Assembly: GCA_021845505.1 (NCBI GenBank)
Contig: JAJZVU010000009.1
Coordinates: 1-64,000, forward strand
DNA: 64,000 nucleotides
Source: Pseudomonadota bacterium
Lineage (GTDB): Bacteria; Pseudomonadota; Gammaproteobacteria; Burkholderiales; Burkholderiaceae_C
Direction: 5' to 3'
Part shown: in pieces, positions 42,889-51,290 of the stretch
How the letters are laid out: each line of letters begins with the position of its first letter
Numbering within the stretch: position 1 is the first letter of the stretch
Program-made: the position numbers and the translations under genes
Notes under the pieces: model-generated
The model's database searches: none
Told to the model about the DNA's origin: nothing
Seen by the model: the letters and a program-made list of their open reading frames with translations, nothing else

Positions 42889-44145
42889 TCAGTTCGCCGA
42901 GCGCGGAACCTGCAGCCCCTGCTTGACCTGGTGCAACGGTCCCTTGGCGTTCGGCCGGACGTCGAACTCGAAGATCGAGCGCGGGATGTAGATGGTCGAG
43001 CAGGCGTTGGGAATGTCGACCACGCCGGACAGGCGACCTTCGACCGGAGCCGTTCCCAGGATCATGTACGCCTGGATATCGGTGTAGCCGAACTTCATCA
43101 GGTAGTCGATCGCGTGGTTGCAGGCGTTCTGGTAGGCCAGCCACGAATCGAGGTAGTGCTGCTTGCCGTTCGGGTGCACCGACACTCCGGAGAAGGCCAG
43201 CCAATCCGAGTACTGCGGATCGCGCAGGCCCGGCATGAACATGGCGTTCTCGCGGATTCCGTACTTGGCCATGCCGCCCTTGATGATGTCGACGTGCAGG
43301 TCCATGAAGCCGCCCATCTCGATCGCCCCGCAGAAGGTGATCTCGCCGTCGCCCTGGGAGAAGTGCAGGTCGCCGAAGGACAGCTTGGCGCCGGGGACGA
43401 ACACCGGATAGAAGATCCGGCTGCCGGCAGTCAGGTTCTTGATGTCCTGGTTGCCGCCGTTCTCCCGCGGCGGCGCGGTGCGCGCGGCCTCGCGCGCCAC
43501 GCGCTCGAACTCGGCTCCGCTCAGCGATCCGAGGATCGCGCTGTCGGGCAGCGGAGGCAGCGCCAGCGGCGGCACGCGCATCGGGTCGGTGGCGATCAGC
43601 GCCTTTTCACGCGCGGTCCACCTGGCCAGCAGCTCGGCCGACGGCGCGGTGCCCATCAGCCCGGGGTGGTGGATGCCCACGTAGGACACTTCGGGAATGT
43701 GGCGCGAGGTCGCCACGTCGCCGTGGAAGTCCCAGATCACCTTGTAGGCGTCGGGAAAGCGCTCGGTCAGGAAGCCGCCGCCGTTCTTGTTGGCGAACAC
43801 CCCGGTGTAGCCCCAGCCCATGCCGGAGAACGGCCCCGAGTCCTCCTGGTCGCAGGAGTCGATTTCCAGGATGTCGACCACCAGCAGGTCGCCCGGCTCG
43901 GCTCCCTCGACGTGGAATGGGCCGGACAGCACGTGCACCCCCGCCAGCGGGGCATGCCGCATGTCCTCGGCCGAGTCGTCGTTCTTGATCGCGCCGTCGA
44001 ACCACTCGCGGCAGTCGGCACGGAAGGTGTCGCCGGGCTTGACGTGCACCGCCGCCGGGATGTCGGGGTGCCAGCGGTTGTGGCCGACGATCTTCTGGTC
44101 CTTGAACTTTTTCGTGTTGTCGAGGGGAAACAGGTTCTTGGGCAT
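42889..44145 (-). CDS. fmdA: Formamidase FmdA (FmdA/AmdA family)
   Basis: This is a 418-residue cytoplasmic enzyme that hydrolyses formamide (and often acetamide) to the acid and ammonia. The family blocks are HPDIPAAVHVKPGDTFRADC, FSGMGWGYTGVFANKNGGGF, the HHPGLMGTAPS segment, and LSFGDLHFSQGDGEITFCG, then AIEMGGFMDLHV. GAGG lies seven bases before the ATG. It is in an operon with an FmdB-like gene upstream and amiS plus a second FmdB-like gene downstream, an arrangement for use of short amides as nitrogen source. Confidence 0.95.
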   Translation of the reverse strand: MPKNLFPLDNTKKFKDQKIVGHNRWHPDIPAAVHVKPGDTFRADCREWFDGAIKNDDSAEDMRHAPLAGVHVLSGPFHVEGAEPGDLLVVDILEIDSCDQEDSGPFSGMGWGYTGVFANKNGGGFLTERFPDAYKVIWDFHGDVATSRHIPEVSYVGIHHPGLMGTAPSAELLARWTAREKALIATDPMRVPPLALPPLPDSAILGSLSGAEFERVAREAARTAPPRENGGNQDIKNLTAGSRIFYPVFVPGAKLSFGDLHFSQGDGEITFCGAIEMGGFMDLHVDIIKGGMAKYGIRENAMFMPGLRDPQYSDWLAFSGVSVHPNGKQHYLDSWLAYQNACNHAIDYLMKFGYTDIQAYMILGTAPVEGRLSGVVDIPNACSTIYIPRSIFEFDVRPNAKGPLHQVKQGLQVPRSAN

Positions 44146-44304
44146 TTCGATACCTCAGTGCGATGATGGATGACGGGAATGGCGCTTGCCGAACTGCCTA
44201 GGGTCACGTTGCCTGGTGCCTCCTTTCCCCGGTCCGCCTCGACCCTGCGCCGCCGGCGTCGCGGGATGGGGTGTCGCGCTGCTGCCGGGCCGCCGCCGGC
44301 GGCT

Positions 44305-44592
44305 TCAGGGCCTGGGCAGCTTCCACAGTTCGGGGGTCATGCGTACCTGCCGCCGCGGCGCCCCCGACGGCGGCAGCGAAGTCACCACCTCGGGTTCGTG
44401 GCGGCTTTTCTCGGCCCCCTCGATCGCGGCGAACAGCGCGGCGCGGCGCCCGGTCACCAGCGCCGGCGCCGACATCACCCGCGGCGCCGCGCCGCCGCAG
44501 ACCGGGCACGCGGTGTCGGGCGGGGCTTCGCCCAGGCGACGCAGGATCTCGAACGCACCGTGGGTGCGGCAGACGTACTCGTACAGGGCCAT
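44305..44592 (-). CDS. FmdB-family small protein with CxxH knuckle
   Basis: This 95-residue protein begins like FmdB (MALYEYVCRTHGAFEIL) but the first zinc knuckle is C-R-T-H instead of C-x-x-C. The second is CPVCGG. The C-terminal half is Arg/Pro-rich. GGAGG lies six bases before the ATG. It is the first gene of the fmdA operon, 159 bases upstream of fmdA. Two FmdB-like proteins flanking fmdA-amiS suggest regulatory or assembly roles, but this is inferred only from position. Confidence 0.88.
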   Translation of the reverse strand: MALYEYVCRTHGAFEILRRLGEAPPDTACPVCGGAAPRVMSAPALVTGRRAALFAAIEGAEKSRHEPEVVTSLPPSGAPRRQVRMTPELWKLPRP

Positions 44593-44646
44593 GGAGTCCT
44601 CCGGTCGATGGGGCCGCCGCGGCAGCGGCTGCAGCAGCCGTTGACA

Positions 44647-44687
44647 GCCTGGAATCGATGCTAGGAAGCCCGGGCCGGCCTGGAATC
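44647..44687. promoter_or_regulatory. Direct repeat GCCTGGAATC upstream of the amide operon
   Basis: Ten-base direct repeats at 44647-44656 and 44678-44687, 31 bases (about three helical turns) apart, lie 55-95 bases upstream of the first FmdB-like ATG. This is a candidate activator site for the amide operon. Confidence 0.35.
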
Positions 44688-44730
44688 CCTCGCCGCGGGG
44701 AATCGCTCCTCCCTCGCGGCCGCGGTACGC

Positions 44731-44826
44731 CTCACCGGAATGGGTGAAGGCGGCCGCGCCGCGCGCTCGGATGGGTGCAGGCGGCGGCGCCGCGCGCTCG
44801 GATGGGTGAAGGCGGCCAGGCCGCGC
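44731..44826. repeat. Three tandem 31-35-base repeats after DUF190 (GGATGGGTGAAGGCGG family)
   Basis: Units start at 44731 (CTCACCGGAATGGGTGAAGG), 44766 and 44797 (CTCGGATGGGTGMAGGCGG) and each continues with a GC palindrome. The first unit has the symmetric TCACC...GGGTGA. It abuts the DUF190 stop codon. Related palindromes occur on the other side of crcB at 45632-45710. Confidence 0.8.
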
Positions 44827-45144
44827 TCAATCGGGGCAGCGAGCGTCCCAGCACACGATATGGCCGCCGGGCAGCAGCGGCGCCAGCCGCGGCAGAGCGG
44901 CCCGTACCACCTCGGGGGAGTCGAAGAACTCGACCACCAGCGGCAGGTGCACCCCCAGTCGCAGCAGGTCGTCGGCATGCGCCTCGCCGCGGCTGCCGTA
45001 GCCCGCGACGCCGCGGTAGACGGTGATTCCGCGCACGCCGAGTTCGCCGTGCAGCAAGGCGAACAGCTCGCGCACCAGGTTGTGGTGGTCGCGGTGGTCG
45101 CCTTCGCGCAGATAGATGCGCACCATGGTCACGTCGCTCATCAT
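44827..45144 (-). CDS. DUF190 protein
   Basis: From the ATG at 45144, which overlaps the crcB stop (ATGA), the protein has 105 residues. An ATG one codon later (45141) has the better-spaced GGGGAG site and is equally possible. DUF190 blocks are MVRIYLREGDHRDHHNLVRE, GITVYRGVAGYG and LPLVVEFFDSPEVVRAALPR, indicating a ferredoxin-like (PII-like) fold. DUF190 genes are regularly paired with crcB, so a role in fluoride homeostasis, perhaps as a regulator or ion-binding partner, is likely but not proven. Confidence 0.92.
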   Translation of the reverse strand: MMSDVTMVRIYLREGDHRDHHNLVRELFALLHGELGVRGITVYRGVAGYGSRGEAHADDLLRLGVHLPLVVEFFDSPEVVRAALPRLAPLLPGGHIVCWDARCPD

Positions 45145-45521
45145 GCTCCCCCGATGCCGCCGGCCAGGTACGCGCCCAGCGCCGCGGCGCCGATGCTCAG
45201 CACGCACGAACCCACGATGTACACCAGGGCCTTCGCCGGCTCGCCCTGCTCGAACAGGCTCAGCGATTCGAGGGAGAAGGTCGAGAAGGTGGTGTAGGCG
45301 CCGAGTCCGCCGGTCAGGATCCCCGTGCGCAGCGCCGGGGAGATCGACAGCCGCTCCAGCGTGAGGAAGAACAGCAGCCCCATCAGGAACGATCCCAGCA
45401 CGTTGATCGACAGCGTGGCGAAGGGGAACTGGCGGCCCAGCACGCCCTGCACGAACAGGGTCTGTCCGTAGCGCGCGAAGGCGCCGAGCACGGCGAAGAC
45501 AGCGATCGACAGCAGGGTCAT
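45141..45521 (-). CDS. crcB: CrcB fluoride exporter (Fluc)
   Basis: This 126-residue protein has four membrane segments and the signatures VLGAFARYGQTLF, SINVLGSFLMGLL and TGGLGAYTTFSTFSLES, which form the fluoride pore of dimeric Fluc channels. The start at 45521 was preferred because the upstream open-frame extension runs through GC repeats. A fluoride riboswitch was searched for in the 190-base leader but its conserved sequence was not seen. DUF190 overlaps its stop, so they are co-transcribed. Confidence 0.93.
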   Translation of the reverse strand: MTLLSIAVFAVLGAFARYGQTLFVQGVLGRQFPFATLSINVLGSFLMGLLFFLTLERLSISPALRTGILTGGLGAYTTFSTFSLESLSLFEQGEPAKALVYIVGSCVLSIGAAALGAYLAGGIGGA

Positions 45522-45631
45522 GGCGGGGTCCTCAGCGAATGCGCAACGAGGTCGGGAGCATCGTAGGACGCCGCCGGCGCGAGCGAATCCCGCGCCCGAG
45601 GCAGCCGGGCGGCCGCGATGGGGCAGCGCGA

Positions 45632-45710
45632 CCTGACCCATTCGGGTCAGTGCGGCCTCACCCATTCGGGTCAGTGCGGCCTCACCCGAATGGGTCAGGC
45701 CGCGGCCAGG
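45632..45710. repeat. Three palindromes (TGACCCATTCGGGTCA family) upstream of crcB
   Basis: CTGACCCATTCGGGTCAG, CTCACCCATTCGGGTCAG and the inverted CTCACCCGAATGGGTCAG follow each other at about 25-base intervals, separated by TGCGGC. They lie between the stop of the LuxR regulator and the crcB leader. They may act as transcription roadblocks or REP-like elements. No T-tract is present. Confidence 0.85.
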
Positions 45711-45711
45711 C

Positions 45712-46857
45712 TCAGGTCCAGCCGGGGCAGATGCGGGCGTGCAGGTGCACCAGGTCCATCTGGCTGTGGGTGCCGGTCTTCTGGAAGATCTGCTTGAGGT
45801 GGCTGCGCACGGTGTTCTCCGACACGTGCAGCGACGCGGCGATGGCCGCCAGCGAGCGCCCGCCGTAGATCAGCGAACTGACCCGGGCCTGCGCCAGCGT
45901 CAGGTCGTAGTGGCGGGCGAACACGCAGCGCGCGGCGTCGTGCGCACCGCTGCCGCAGCGCACCGACAGCAGCGCCAGCGGGCGGCGGCCGCTGGCGCCA
46001 CGCTGGAACACCGGCCCGGTGCGCCGCACCACCACCACCAGCGGCGCGCCGCCGGGCGCGCCGGCCAGGCTCAGCACCTGCGGCTGCGCGGCCGCCGCGG
46101 CGTCGCCGCAGGCGCGGGAGATCGCCTCGCGCAGCAGCCGCTGCTCGGCCGGGTTGCCGGCGCGCAGCGAGTGGTCGTCGAGCGCCAGTCCGCCAGGGCC
46201 CTGCAGCAACTGGTCGGCGACGCGGTTGCGGTGCACCAGCCGGGCCTCGGCGGTGACCAGCATCAGCGCCTGCGATTCGCCGTCGCTCAGCTCCAGCAGG
46301 GCGTGCGACATGTCGGCCGCCTCCTGCCAGCGCCATTGGCTTTCCAGCGACAGCGCGACATGCGCCAGCATCTGCTGCAGGTCGCTGCGCTCCCCGTCGC
46401 CGAAGCGCTGCTGGGATTCCGAGCGCAGCGCGCACAGGAAGTGCATGCCCTCGCGGTCGCGGCTGACCACCCCGCACAGGCGGTGCAGCAGCCCGCGGGG
46501 CTGCAGGAAATCGCGGTAGAAGTCGGTGCGCCGCAGGTCGCGCGAACTGATCACGTCGTCGCCGGCCACCACCCGACCCGCGACATAGTCCTCGCTCGAC
46601 AGGAACCAGGGGTTGCGCGCCGAGAACGCGGCCATCTGCAGGCAGAAATCGGTGTCCAGCGGCGCCTCGAAAAGCGCCGATTCGGCGCCGCTTCCGAAGT
46701 CGTGGTGGCCGATGGTGACCACGCTGGCGCCCAGCCGCTGCCGCATGCCCTCCAGCGCGGCCGGCCAGGCCTGCGGGTCGATGCTGGCGGCATGGATCGA
46801 GCGCGCAAGGGCGACCAGCGACGACTGCTCCGGGTCGGGCAAGTGCGTACCGTCCAT
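45712..46857 (-). CDS. LuxR-family transcriptional regulator with PAS/GAF-like N-terminus
   Basis: This is a 381-residue regulator. The C-terminal helix-turn-helix is LTLAQARVSSLIYGGRSLAA and IAASLHVSENTVRSHLKQIF, typical of LuxR/NarL proteins. Residues 1-300 have no clear receiver domain. They look like a GAF/PAS-type sensor (GDDVISSRDLRRTDFYRDFL, RDREGMHFLCALRSESQQR). It is divergent from the permease-kinase fusion gene, so it may control or respond to it. The ligand is unknown. Confidence 0.88.
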   Translation of the reverse strand: MDGTHLPDPEQSSLVALARSIHAASIDPQAWPAALEGMRQRLGASVVTIGHHDFGSGAESALFEAPLDTDFCLQMAAFSARNPWFLSSEDYVAGRVVAGDDVISSRDLRRTDFYRDFLQPRGLLHRLCGVVSRDREGMHFLCALRSESQQRFGDGERSDLQQMLAHVALSLESQWRWQEAADMSHALLELSDGESQALMLVTAEARLVHRNRVADQLLQGPGGLALDDHSLRAGNPAEQRLLREAISRACGDAAAAAQPQVLSLAGAPGGAPLVVVVRRTGPVFQRGASGRRPLALLSVRCGSGAHDAARCVFARHYDLTLAQARVSSLIYGGRSLAAIAASLHVSENTVRSHLKQIFQKTGTHSQMDLVHLHARICPGWT

Positions 46858-46939
46858 GCCTTGGTCTCCATCGCCACGCCTGGGTCGTGGCGCGCCGTGC
46901 CAGCGCTGGGGCAGCTGTCGGCCCAGCGCCGACGCGACC

Positions 46940-47036
46940 CTATTGAGTTTCGCGGATTATTTGGTCAAGCCTCGCCGCTGTCAAACCCGTGGCAACCCGT
47001 GCCGGGTTCACCCATACGGATGTTGCGTGGCGCAAC
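46940..47036. promoter_or_regulatory. Divergent promoter region with two dyads
   Basis: On the minus strand TTGACC (complement 46963-46968) lies 17 bases from a weak -10 CAATAG and may serve the LuxR gene. Two perfect dyads, AACCCG-TGC-CGGGTT (46994-47008) and GTTGCG-TGG-CGCAAC (47022-47036), face the fusion gene at 47143. They could bind the LuxR regulator. Confidence 0.4.
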
Positions 47037-47142
47037 CCGGCAGGCGACACTTGCTCCCGGTGCAGCCGCGTCCGCCCGGGGCGCGGCGGCCCGAGCCGGC
47101 GCAGCGCGCCCACCCGAACCCTCCAGCCACCTCCGAAGGCCC

Positions 47143-49881
47143 ATGAGCCGCAGCCGCAGACAGTACCAGTCCTGGGTGGCCAACGAGTCGCTGGAGGACT
47201 ATGCGCTGCGCTACGCGGCGAGTTCGTATCGCAGGTGGAGCCCGGCGGTGGTCGCCAACACCGCGCTCGGCGGGATTTCCTTCCTGGGGCTGGAGGCCAT
47301 CGGAGCCAACATCACGCTGAGCTACGGCTTCGGCAGCGCGCTGGCCGCGGTGCTCGCCGTGTCGTTGCTGATCTTCCTGGTCAGCCAGCCGATCGCCTAT
47401 TGGTGCGCGGCGTCCAATGTCGACATCGACCTGCTGACCCGCGGCGCCGGCTTCGGCTACATCGGCTCCACGCTGACCTCGCTGATCTACGCAGCGTTCA
47501 CGCTGATCTTTTTCGCCATCGAGACCGCCATCTGGGCGCAGGCGCTGCAACTGGGCTTCGGCCTCAACCTGGCGCTGGGCTACCTGATCTGCTCGCTGGT
47601 GATCCTGCCCATCGTGTTCTTCGGCGTGACCTGGATCAACCGCCTGCAGGCCTGGACGCAGCCGCTGTGGCTGCTGATGATGCTGCTGCCGCTGGTGTTC
47701 ATCGTCGCCCGCGACCCGCAGGCGCTGCGTGCCTGGGTGGACTTCCACGGGCGGGCCAGCGGCGGCAGCGGCTTCGACCTGCTGACCTTCGGCGCCGCCT
47801 CGGGGGTGCTGTTCGCCCTCATCGCCCAGATCGGCGAACAGGCCGACTACCTGCGCTTCCTGCCCGCGCGCTCGGCGTCCAACCAGCGCTCGTGGTGGGC
47901 CGCGATGGTCGCCGCGGGACCCGGCTGGATTGTCATCGGCGGCGCCAAGATCCTCGCCGGCGGGCTGCTGGCGGTGCTGGCGCTGCGCATGGGCAGCACG
48001 CCGGCGCAGGCCACCGAGCCGGTCCGCATGTACTTGCACGCCTGGCAGGCGATGGATGTGTCGCCGGCGCTGGCGCTGGGGCTGGCGGTGGTGTTCGTCA
48101 GCGTGTCGCAGCTCAAGATCAATGTCACCAACGCCTACAGCGGCTCGCTGGCCTGGTCGAACTGCTTCGTGCGGCTCGCCCATTTCCATCCCGGGCGGGT
48201 GGTCTGGCTGGTGTTCAACGTGGTGGTCGCGCTGCTGCTGGCGCTGCTGGGGATCTTCGCCACCTTGCAGCTGGTGCTGTCGGTCTACGCCACCACCGCG
48301 ATCGCCTGGATCGGCGCACTGGTGGCCGACCTGGTGGTGCTCAAGCGCAGCGGGATCAGCCCGCCCTACATCGAATTCAAGCGTGCCCACCTGTACAACA
48401 TCAACCCGGTGGGTTGCGGGGCCATGGCGCTGGCCACCCTGGTCGGGGTGCTGGCCTACGCCGGGTCGTTCGGACGCACGGCGGCGGCCTTTTTCGGCTA
48501 CATCACGCTGGCCACCGCCTTCGGCAGCGCGGTGGCCATCGGCTACGCCACCCGCGGCCGCTACTACCTGGCGCGGCCCGACCTGCGCTACCGCCATCGC
48601 GACCCCGGGCAAGTCGTGCAGTGCTGCATCTGCGAGCGCGAGTACGAGGCACCCGACATGACCGACTGCCCGTTCTACCGCGGGCCGATCTGCTCGCTGT
48701 GCTGCGGGCTCGACCTGCATTGCCACGACCTGTGCAAACAGCCGCAGGCGCTGGCCGCCGCGCCCGCCGCGGGCGAGCCGCGGCCCGCCTTCCAGCCGCA
48801 TGTGCTGCGCCGCGTCGGACGCTTCCTCGGGCTGTTCGCGGGCGCTGCCGCGTTGCTGGGCGCGGCCTTCGTGCTCACCTACCGGCTGATGGGGCTGGAC
48901 CTGGCCGCCGCGAGCCCCGAGCTGGTCAACGTGCTGTGGCGCCTGTATCTGGCGACCCTGGTGCTGGTGTCGCTTGCGGTGTGGTGGATCGTGCTGTTCC
49001 ACGAGGGCACCGAACAGGCCGAGCGCGACCTGCTGGAGTCGATGGACGACCTCGACCGCGCGCGCCGCCACCTGGTCGAGTCGGAAAAACTCGCCGCCCT
49101 CGGCGGACTGGTCGCCGGCGTCGCCCACGAGATCAACACCCCGGCGGGAATCGCCATCAGCACGGCGTCGTTCCTCGGCGACCGCACGCGCGACGCGCAG
49201 CAGCAGTTCGACCGCGGCGGCTTCGATCCCCAGGCGCAGTCGCAGTACCTGCGCGACGCCGCCGAGTCGGCGCGGCTGCTGCAGTCGAATGCCCAGCGCA
49301 TCGGCCAGCTGGTGCGCAACTTCAAGCAACTCGGAGTCGACCAGATCACCGAGCCGCGCCGGCGCTTCGAGCTGCGCGCGCAGATCGAGCAGGTGCTGCG
49401 CGAACTCGCGCCGCGGCTGCAGGCGGCGCGCGTCGAGGTGCGGCTGGACATGCCCGCGGGGATCGAGCTCCACAGCTATGCTGTGTCGCTGGAACAGGTG
49501 ATCAGCAACCTGGTGGTCAACTCCCTGCAGCACGCCTTCGTGCATGCCGGCGGCGGGCAGATCGACATCCAGGCGCGGGTCGACGAGGACAGCGTGGAAC
49601 TGCACTACAGCGACAGCGGGCCCGGGATCGATCCCGGTCTTCGCGGCAGGGTGTTCGAGCCCTTTTTCACCACCCGGCGCATGGCCGGCGGCAGCGGACT
49701 GGGCCTGTACATCGTCCACCAGGTGGTGACCCGGCAGCTCGGCGGCACCGTCGAGCTGGCCGAGCCGGCGTGGCAGGGCGCCCACTTCGTGCTGCGCATT
49801 CCCCGCCAGGCCAGGCACTCTCCGCGGCCCGGCGCCGCGCTGCGCCGGCTGGGCGGGGGACGGGGCGACGATGCAGCGTGA
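47143..49881 (+). CDS. NCS1-type permease / Cys-cluster / histidine kinase fusion
   Basis: This is a 912-residue membrane sensor kinase. Residues about 30-480 are a 12-segment permease-like domain resembling the NCS1 (purine/cytosine, allantoin) family (SLEDYALRYAASSYRRWSPA, NTALGGISFLGLEAIGANIT). Residues about 490-532 hold a Cys-rich knuckle (CCICEREY, CPFYRGPICSLCCGLDLHCH), likely zinc binding. Two further membrane segments follow (about 548-572 and 585-612), then a histidine kinase with H662 in GVAHEINTPAG, the N box ISNLVVNSLQHAF and G boxes DSGPGI and GGSGLGLYI. A transport domain fused to a kinase resembles CbrA-type sensors, in which transport or binding controls phosphorylation. It overlaps the next gene by 11 bases, which encodes its probable partner. 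Confidence 0.9.
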   Translation: MSRSRRQYQSWVANESLEDYALRYAASSYRRWSPAVVANTALGGISFLGLEAIGANITLSYGFGSALAAVLAVSLLIFLVSQPIAYWCAASNVDIDLLTRGAGFGYIGSTLTSLIYAAFTLIFFAIETAIWAQALQLGFGLNLALGYLICSLVILPIVFFGVTWINRLQAWTQPLWLLMMLLPLVFIVARDPQALRAWVDFHGRASGGSGFDLLTFGAASGVLFALIAQIGEQADYLRFLPARSASNQRSWWAAMVAAGPGWIVIGGAKILAGGLLAVLALRMGSTPAQATEPVRMYLHAWQAMDVSPALALGLAVVFVSVSQLKINVTNAYSGSLAWSNCFVRLAHFHPGRVVWLVFNVVVALLLALLGIFATLQLVLSVYATTAIAWIGALVADLVVLKRSGISPPYIEFKRAHLYNINPVGCGAMALATLVGVLAYAGSFGRTAAAFFGYITLATAFGSAVAIGYATRGRYYLARPDLRYRHRDPGQVVQCCICEREYEAPDMTDCPFYRGPICSLCCGLDLHCHDLCKQPQALAAAPAAGEPRPAFQPHVLRRVGRFLGLFAGAAALLGAAFVLTYRLMGLDLAAASPELVNVLWRLYLATLVLVSLAVWWIVLFHEGTEQAERDLLESMDDLDRARRHLVESEKLAALGGLVAGVAHEINTPAGIAISTASFLGDRTRDAQQQFDRGGFDPQAQSQYLRDAAESARLLQSNAQRIGQLVRNFKQLGVDQITEPRRRFELRAQIEQVLRELAPRLQAARVEVRLDMPAGIELHSYAVSLEQVISNLVVNSLQHAFVHAGGGQIDIQARVDEDSVELHYSDSGPGIDPGLRGRVFEPFFTTRRMAGGSGLGLYIVHQVVTRQLGGTVELAEPAWQGAHFVLRIPRQARHSPRPGAALRRLGGGRGDDAA

Positions 49882-51139
49882 CACCATCGCGGCAGCGCCC
49901 GCGCAGTGGAAGGTGCTGCTGGTCGACGACGAGCCGGCGGTGCACGAGGTGTCGCGGCTGATCCTGCGCGGCCTGAACTTCGAAGGCGCCGCGGTGGAGC
50001 TGTTGAGCGCGGCCTCGGCCGCGCAGGCGCGCGAGCTGCTGGGACGCCACCCGGACATCGCGCTGGTGCTGCTCGACGTGGTGATGGAAACCGACGACGC
50101 GGGGATGCGCCTGGTCGAGTTCGTGCGCCGGCAGCTGGGCAACCGCGACATGCAGATCATCCTGCGCACCGGCCAGCCCGGCATGGCCCCCGAGCGCGAG
50201 GTGATCGTCGACTACGAGATCAACGGCTACCTCCTGAAGACCGAGATCACCGCCCAGCGCCTGCATTCGGCGGTGATCGCCGCGTTGCGCGGCTACCGCC
50301 ATGCGCGCTCGCTGCGCGGCGGCCAGGCGCTCGAAGGCGGGCGCCAGGCCGCGCAGGAGCGCGATGTCGAGCTCGCCGAGGATCTGGGCGAAGCCGTCGC
50401 CTGCGGGCGCATCGTGCTGCAGGCGCAGCCCCAGCTGCGGCTGGATTCGCTGCGACTGCACGGCGTCGACCTGATCGCCGGCTGGAACACCCGGCGCGGC
50501 CTGCTTTCGGCCGAGCAGGTCGCCGCCCGGCTCGGACCCGGCCAGGCTCGGCTGCAGACCATGCGCTGGATGCTCGCCCAGGGCGTTTCGTGGGCCCGCC
50601 AGTGGCAGCTCGAATTCGGCAGCGGGCTGCGCGTGAGCCTGCCGCTGATCGGCGAGTTCCTCGACGACCCGCAGTACCTGCGCGAGTTGCTGCAGGTGAT
50701 CGGCGATGCCGCCGCGCCCGGCCTGCAGCTCGACCTGCTGCTCGGCCAGTCGGTGGTGCTGCGCGCCGAGTCCAGCCTGGTCGACGCGATGACCCGGCTG
50801 CGCCAGGCGCGCGTCGGCTTCGTGTTCCGCGACTTCGGCGCCGCGACCATCGCGCTGCCCTACCTGAGCGGCCTGGCCTTCGAATCGCTGAAGCTGCCGC
50901 GGCTGTTCGTCGAGGGCGTGGCCGCCGAGCCGCAGCGCGCGGCGATGGCGCGCTCGCTGATCGCGTTGGCGCAGACCCTGGGCGCGACCACCATCGCCGA
51001 GGGCGTGGCCTCCGACGCCGACGCCCAGTTCCTGCGCTGGGAGGGCTGCGAGGTCGGGCAGGGGCCCGCGGTGGCGCGCGCCTGCGCCGCCTCCGAGCTG
51101 ATCGCCTCGCTGTACCGCGGCGGCGGCGCCGCGCACTGA
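49871..51139 (+). CDS. Response regulator with degenerate EAL-type output domain
   Basis: This is a 422-residue protein. Residues 1-140 form a receiver domain: acidic pair D19/D20 (VLLVDDEPAVHE), phospho-acceptor D69 (VLLDVVMETDD), T100 (ILRTGQPG) and K123 (YLLKTEIT). Residues about 165-410 look like an EAL phosphodiesterase fold, but the signature is gone (LHGVDLIAGWN instead of x-x-EALLRW) and catalytic Glu/Asp positions are missing. It therefore likely binds rather than cleaves cyclic di-GMP, or works through protein contacts. The 11-base overlap with the kinase fusion gene makes it the cognate partner. Confidence 0.88.
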   Translation: MQRDTIAAAPAQWKVLLVDDEPAVHEVSRLILRGLNFEGAAVELLSAASAAQARELLGRHPDIALVLLDVVMETDDAGMRLVEFVRRQLGNRDMQIILRTGQPGMAPEREVIVDYEINGYLLKTEITAQRLHSAVIAALRGYRHARSLRGGQALEGGRQAAQERDVELAEDLGEAVACGRIVLQAQPQLRLDSLRLHGVDLIAGWNTRRGLLSAEQVAARLGPGQARLQTMRWMLAQGVSWARQWQLEFGSGLRVSLPLIGEFLDDPQYLRELLQVIGDAAAPGLQLDLLLGQSVVLRAESSLVDAMTRLRQARVGFVFRDFGAATIALPYLSGLAFESLKLPRLFVEGVAAEPQRAAMARSLIALAQTLGATTIAEGVASDADAQFLRWEGCEVGQGPAVARACAASELIASLYRGGGAAH

Positions 51140-51290
51140 CCGCGCCGCGCCCGCCGGCCACGGCGGCCTGCGCCCGACGGCTACCGTTCGTCGGCTGGTT
51201 GCTACCTTTCGCCGGAAAACCCTTGTTGCGTTACGGGTAGTTGCCGCAGCATTGGCCTGCAGTCATCGCCTCCGCTGCGCAAGGGTTCCC

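Noticed and set aside
45522-45711. Fluoride riboswitch in front of crcB
   Set aside because: The conserved crcB-motif core and its pseudoknot pattern were not found in the leader; only GC palindromes are there.
45739-47142. Upstream extension of the permease-kinase frame across the LuxR gene
   Set aside because: This part is antisense to the LuxR regulator and has low-complexity composition. The NCS1-like sequence begins right after ATG 47143.
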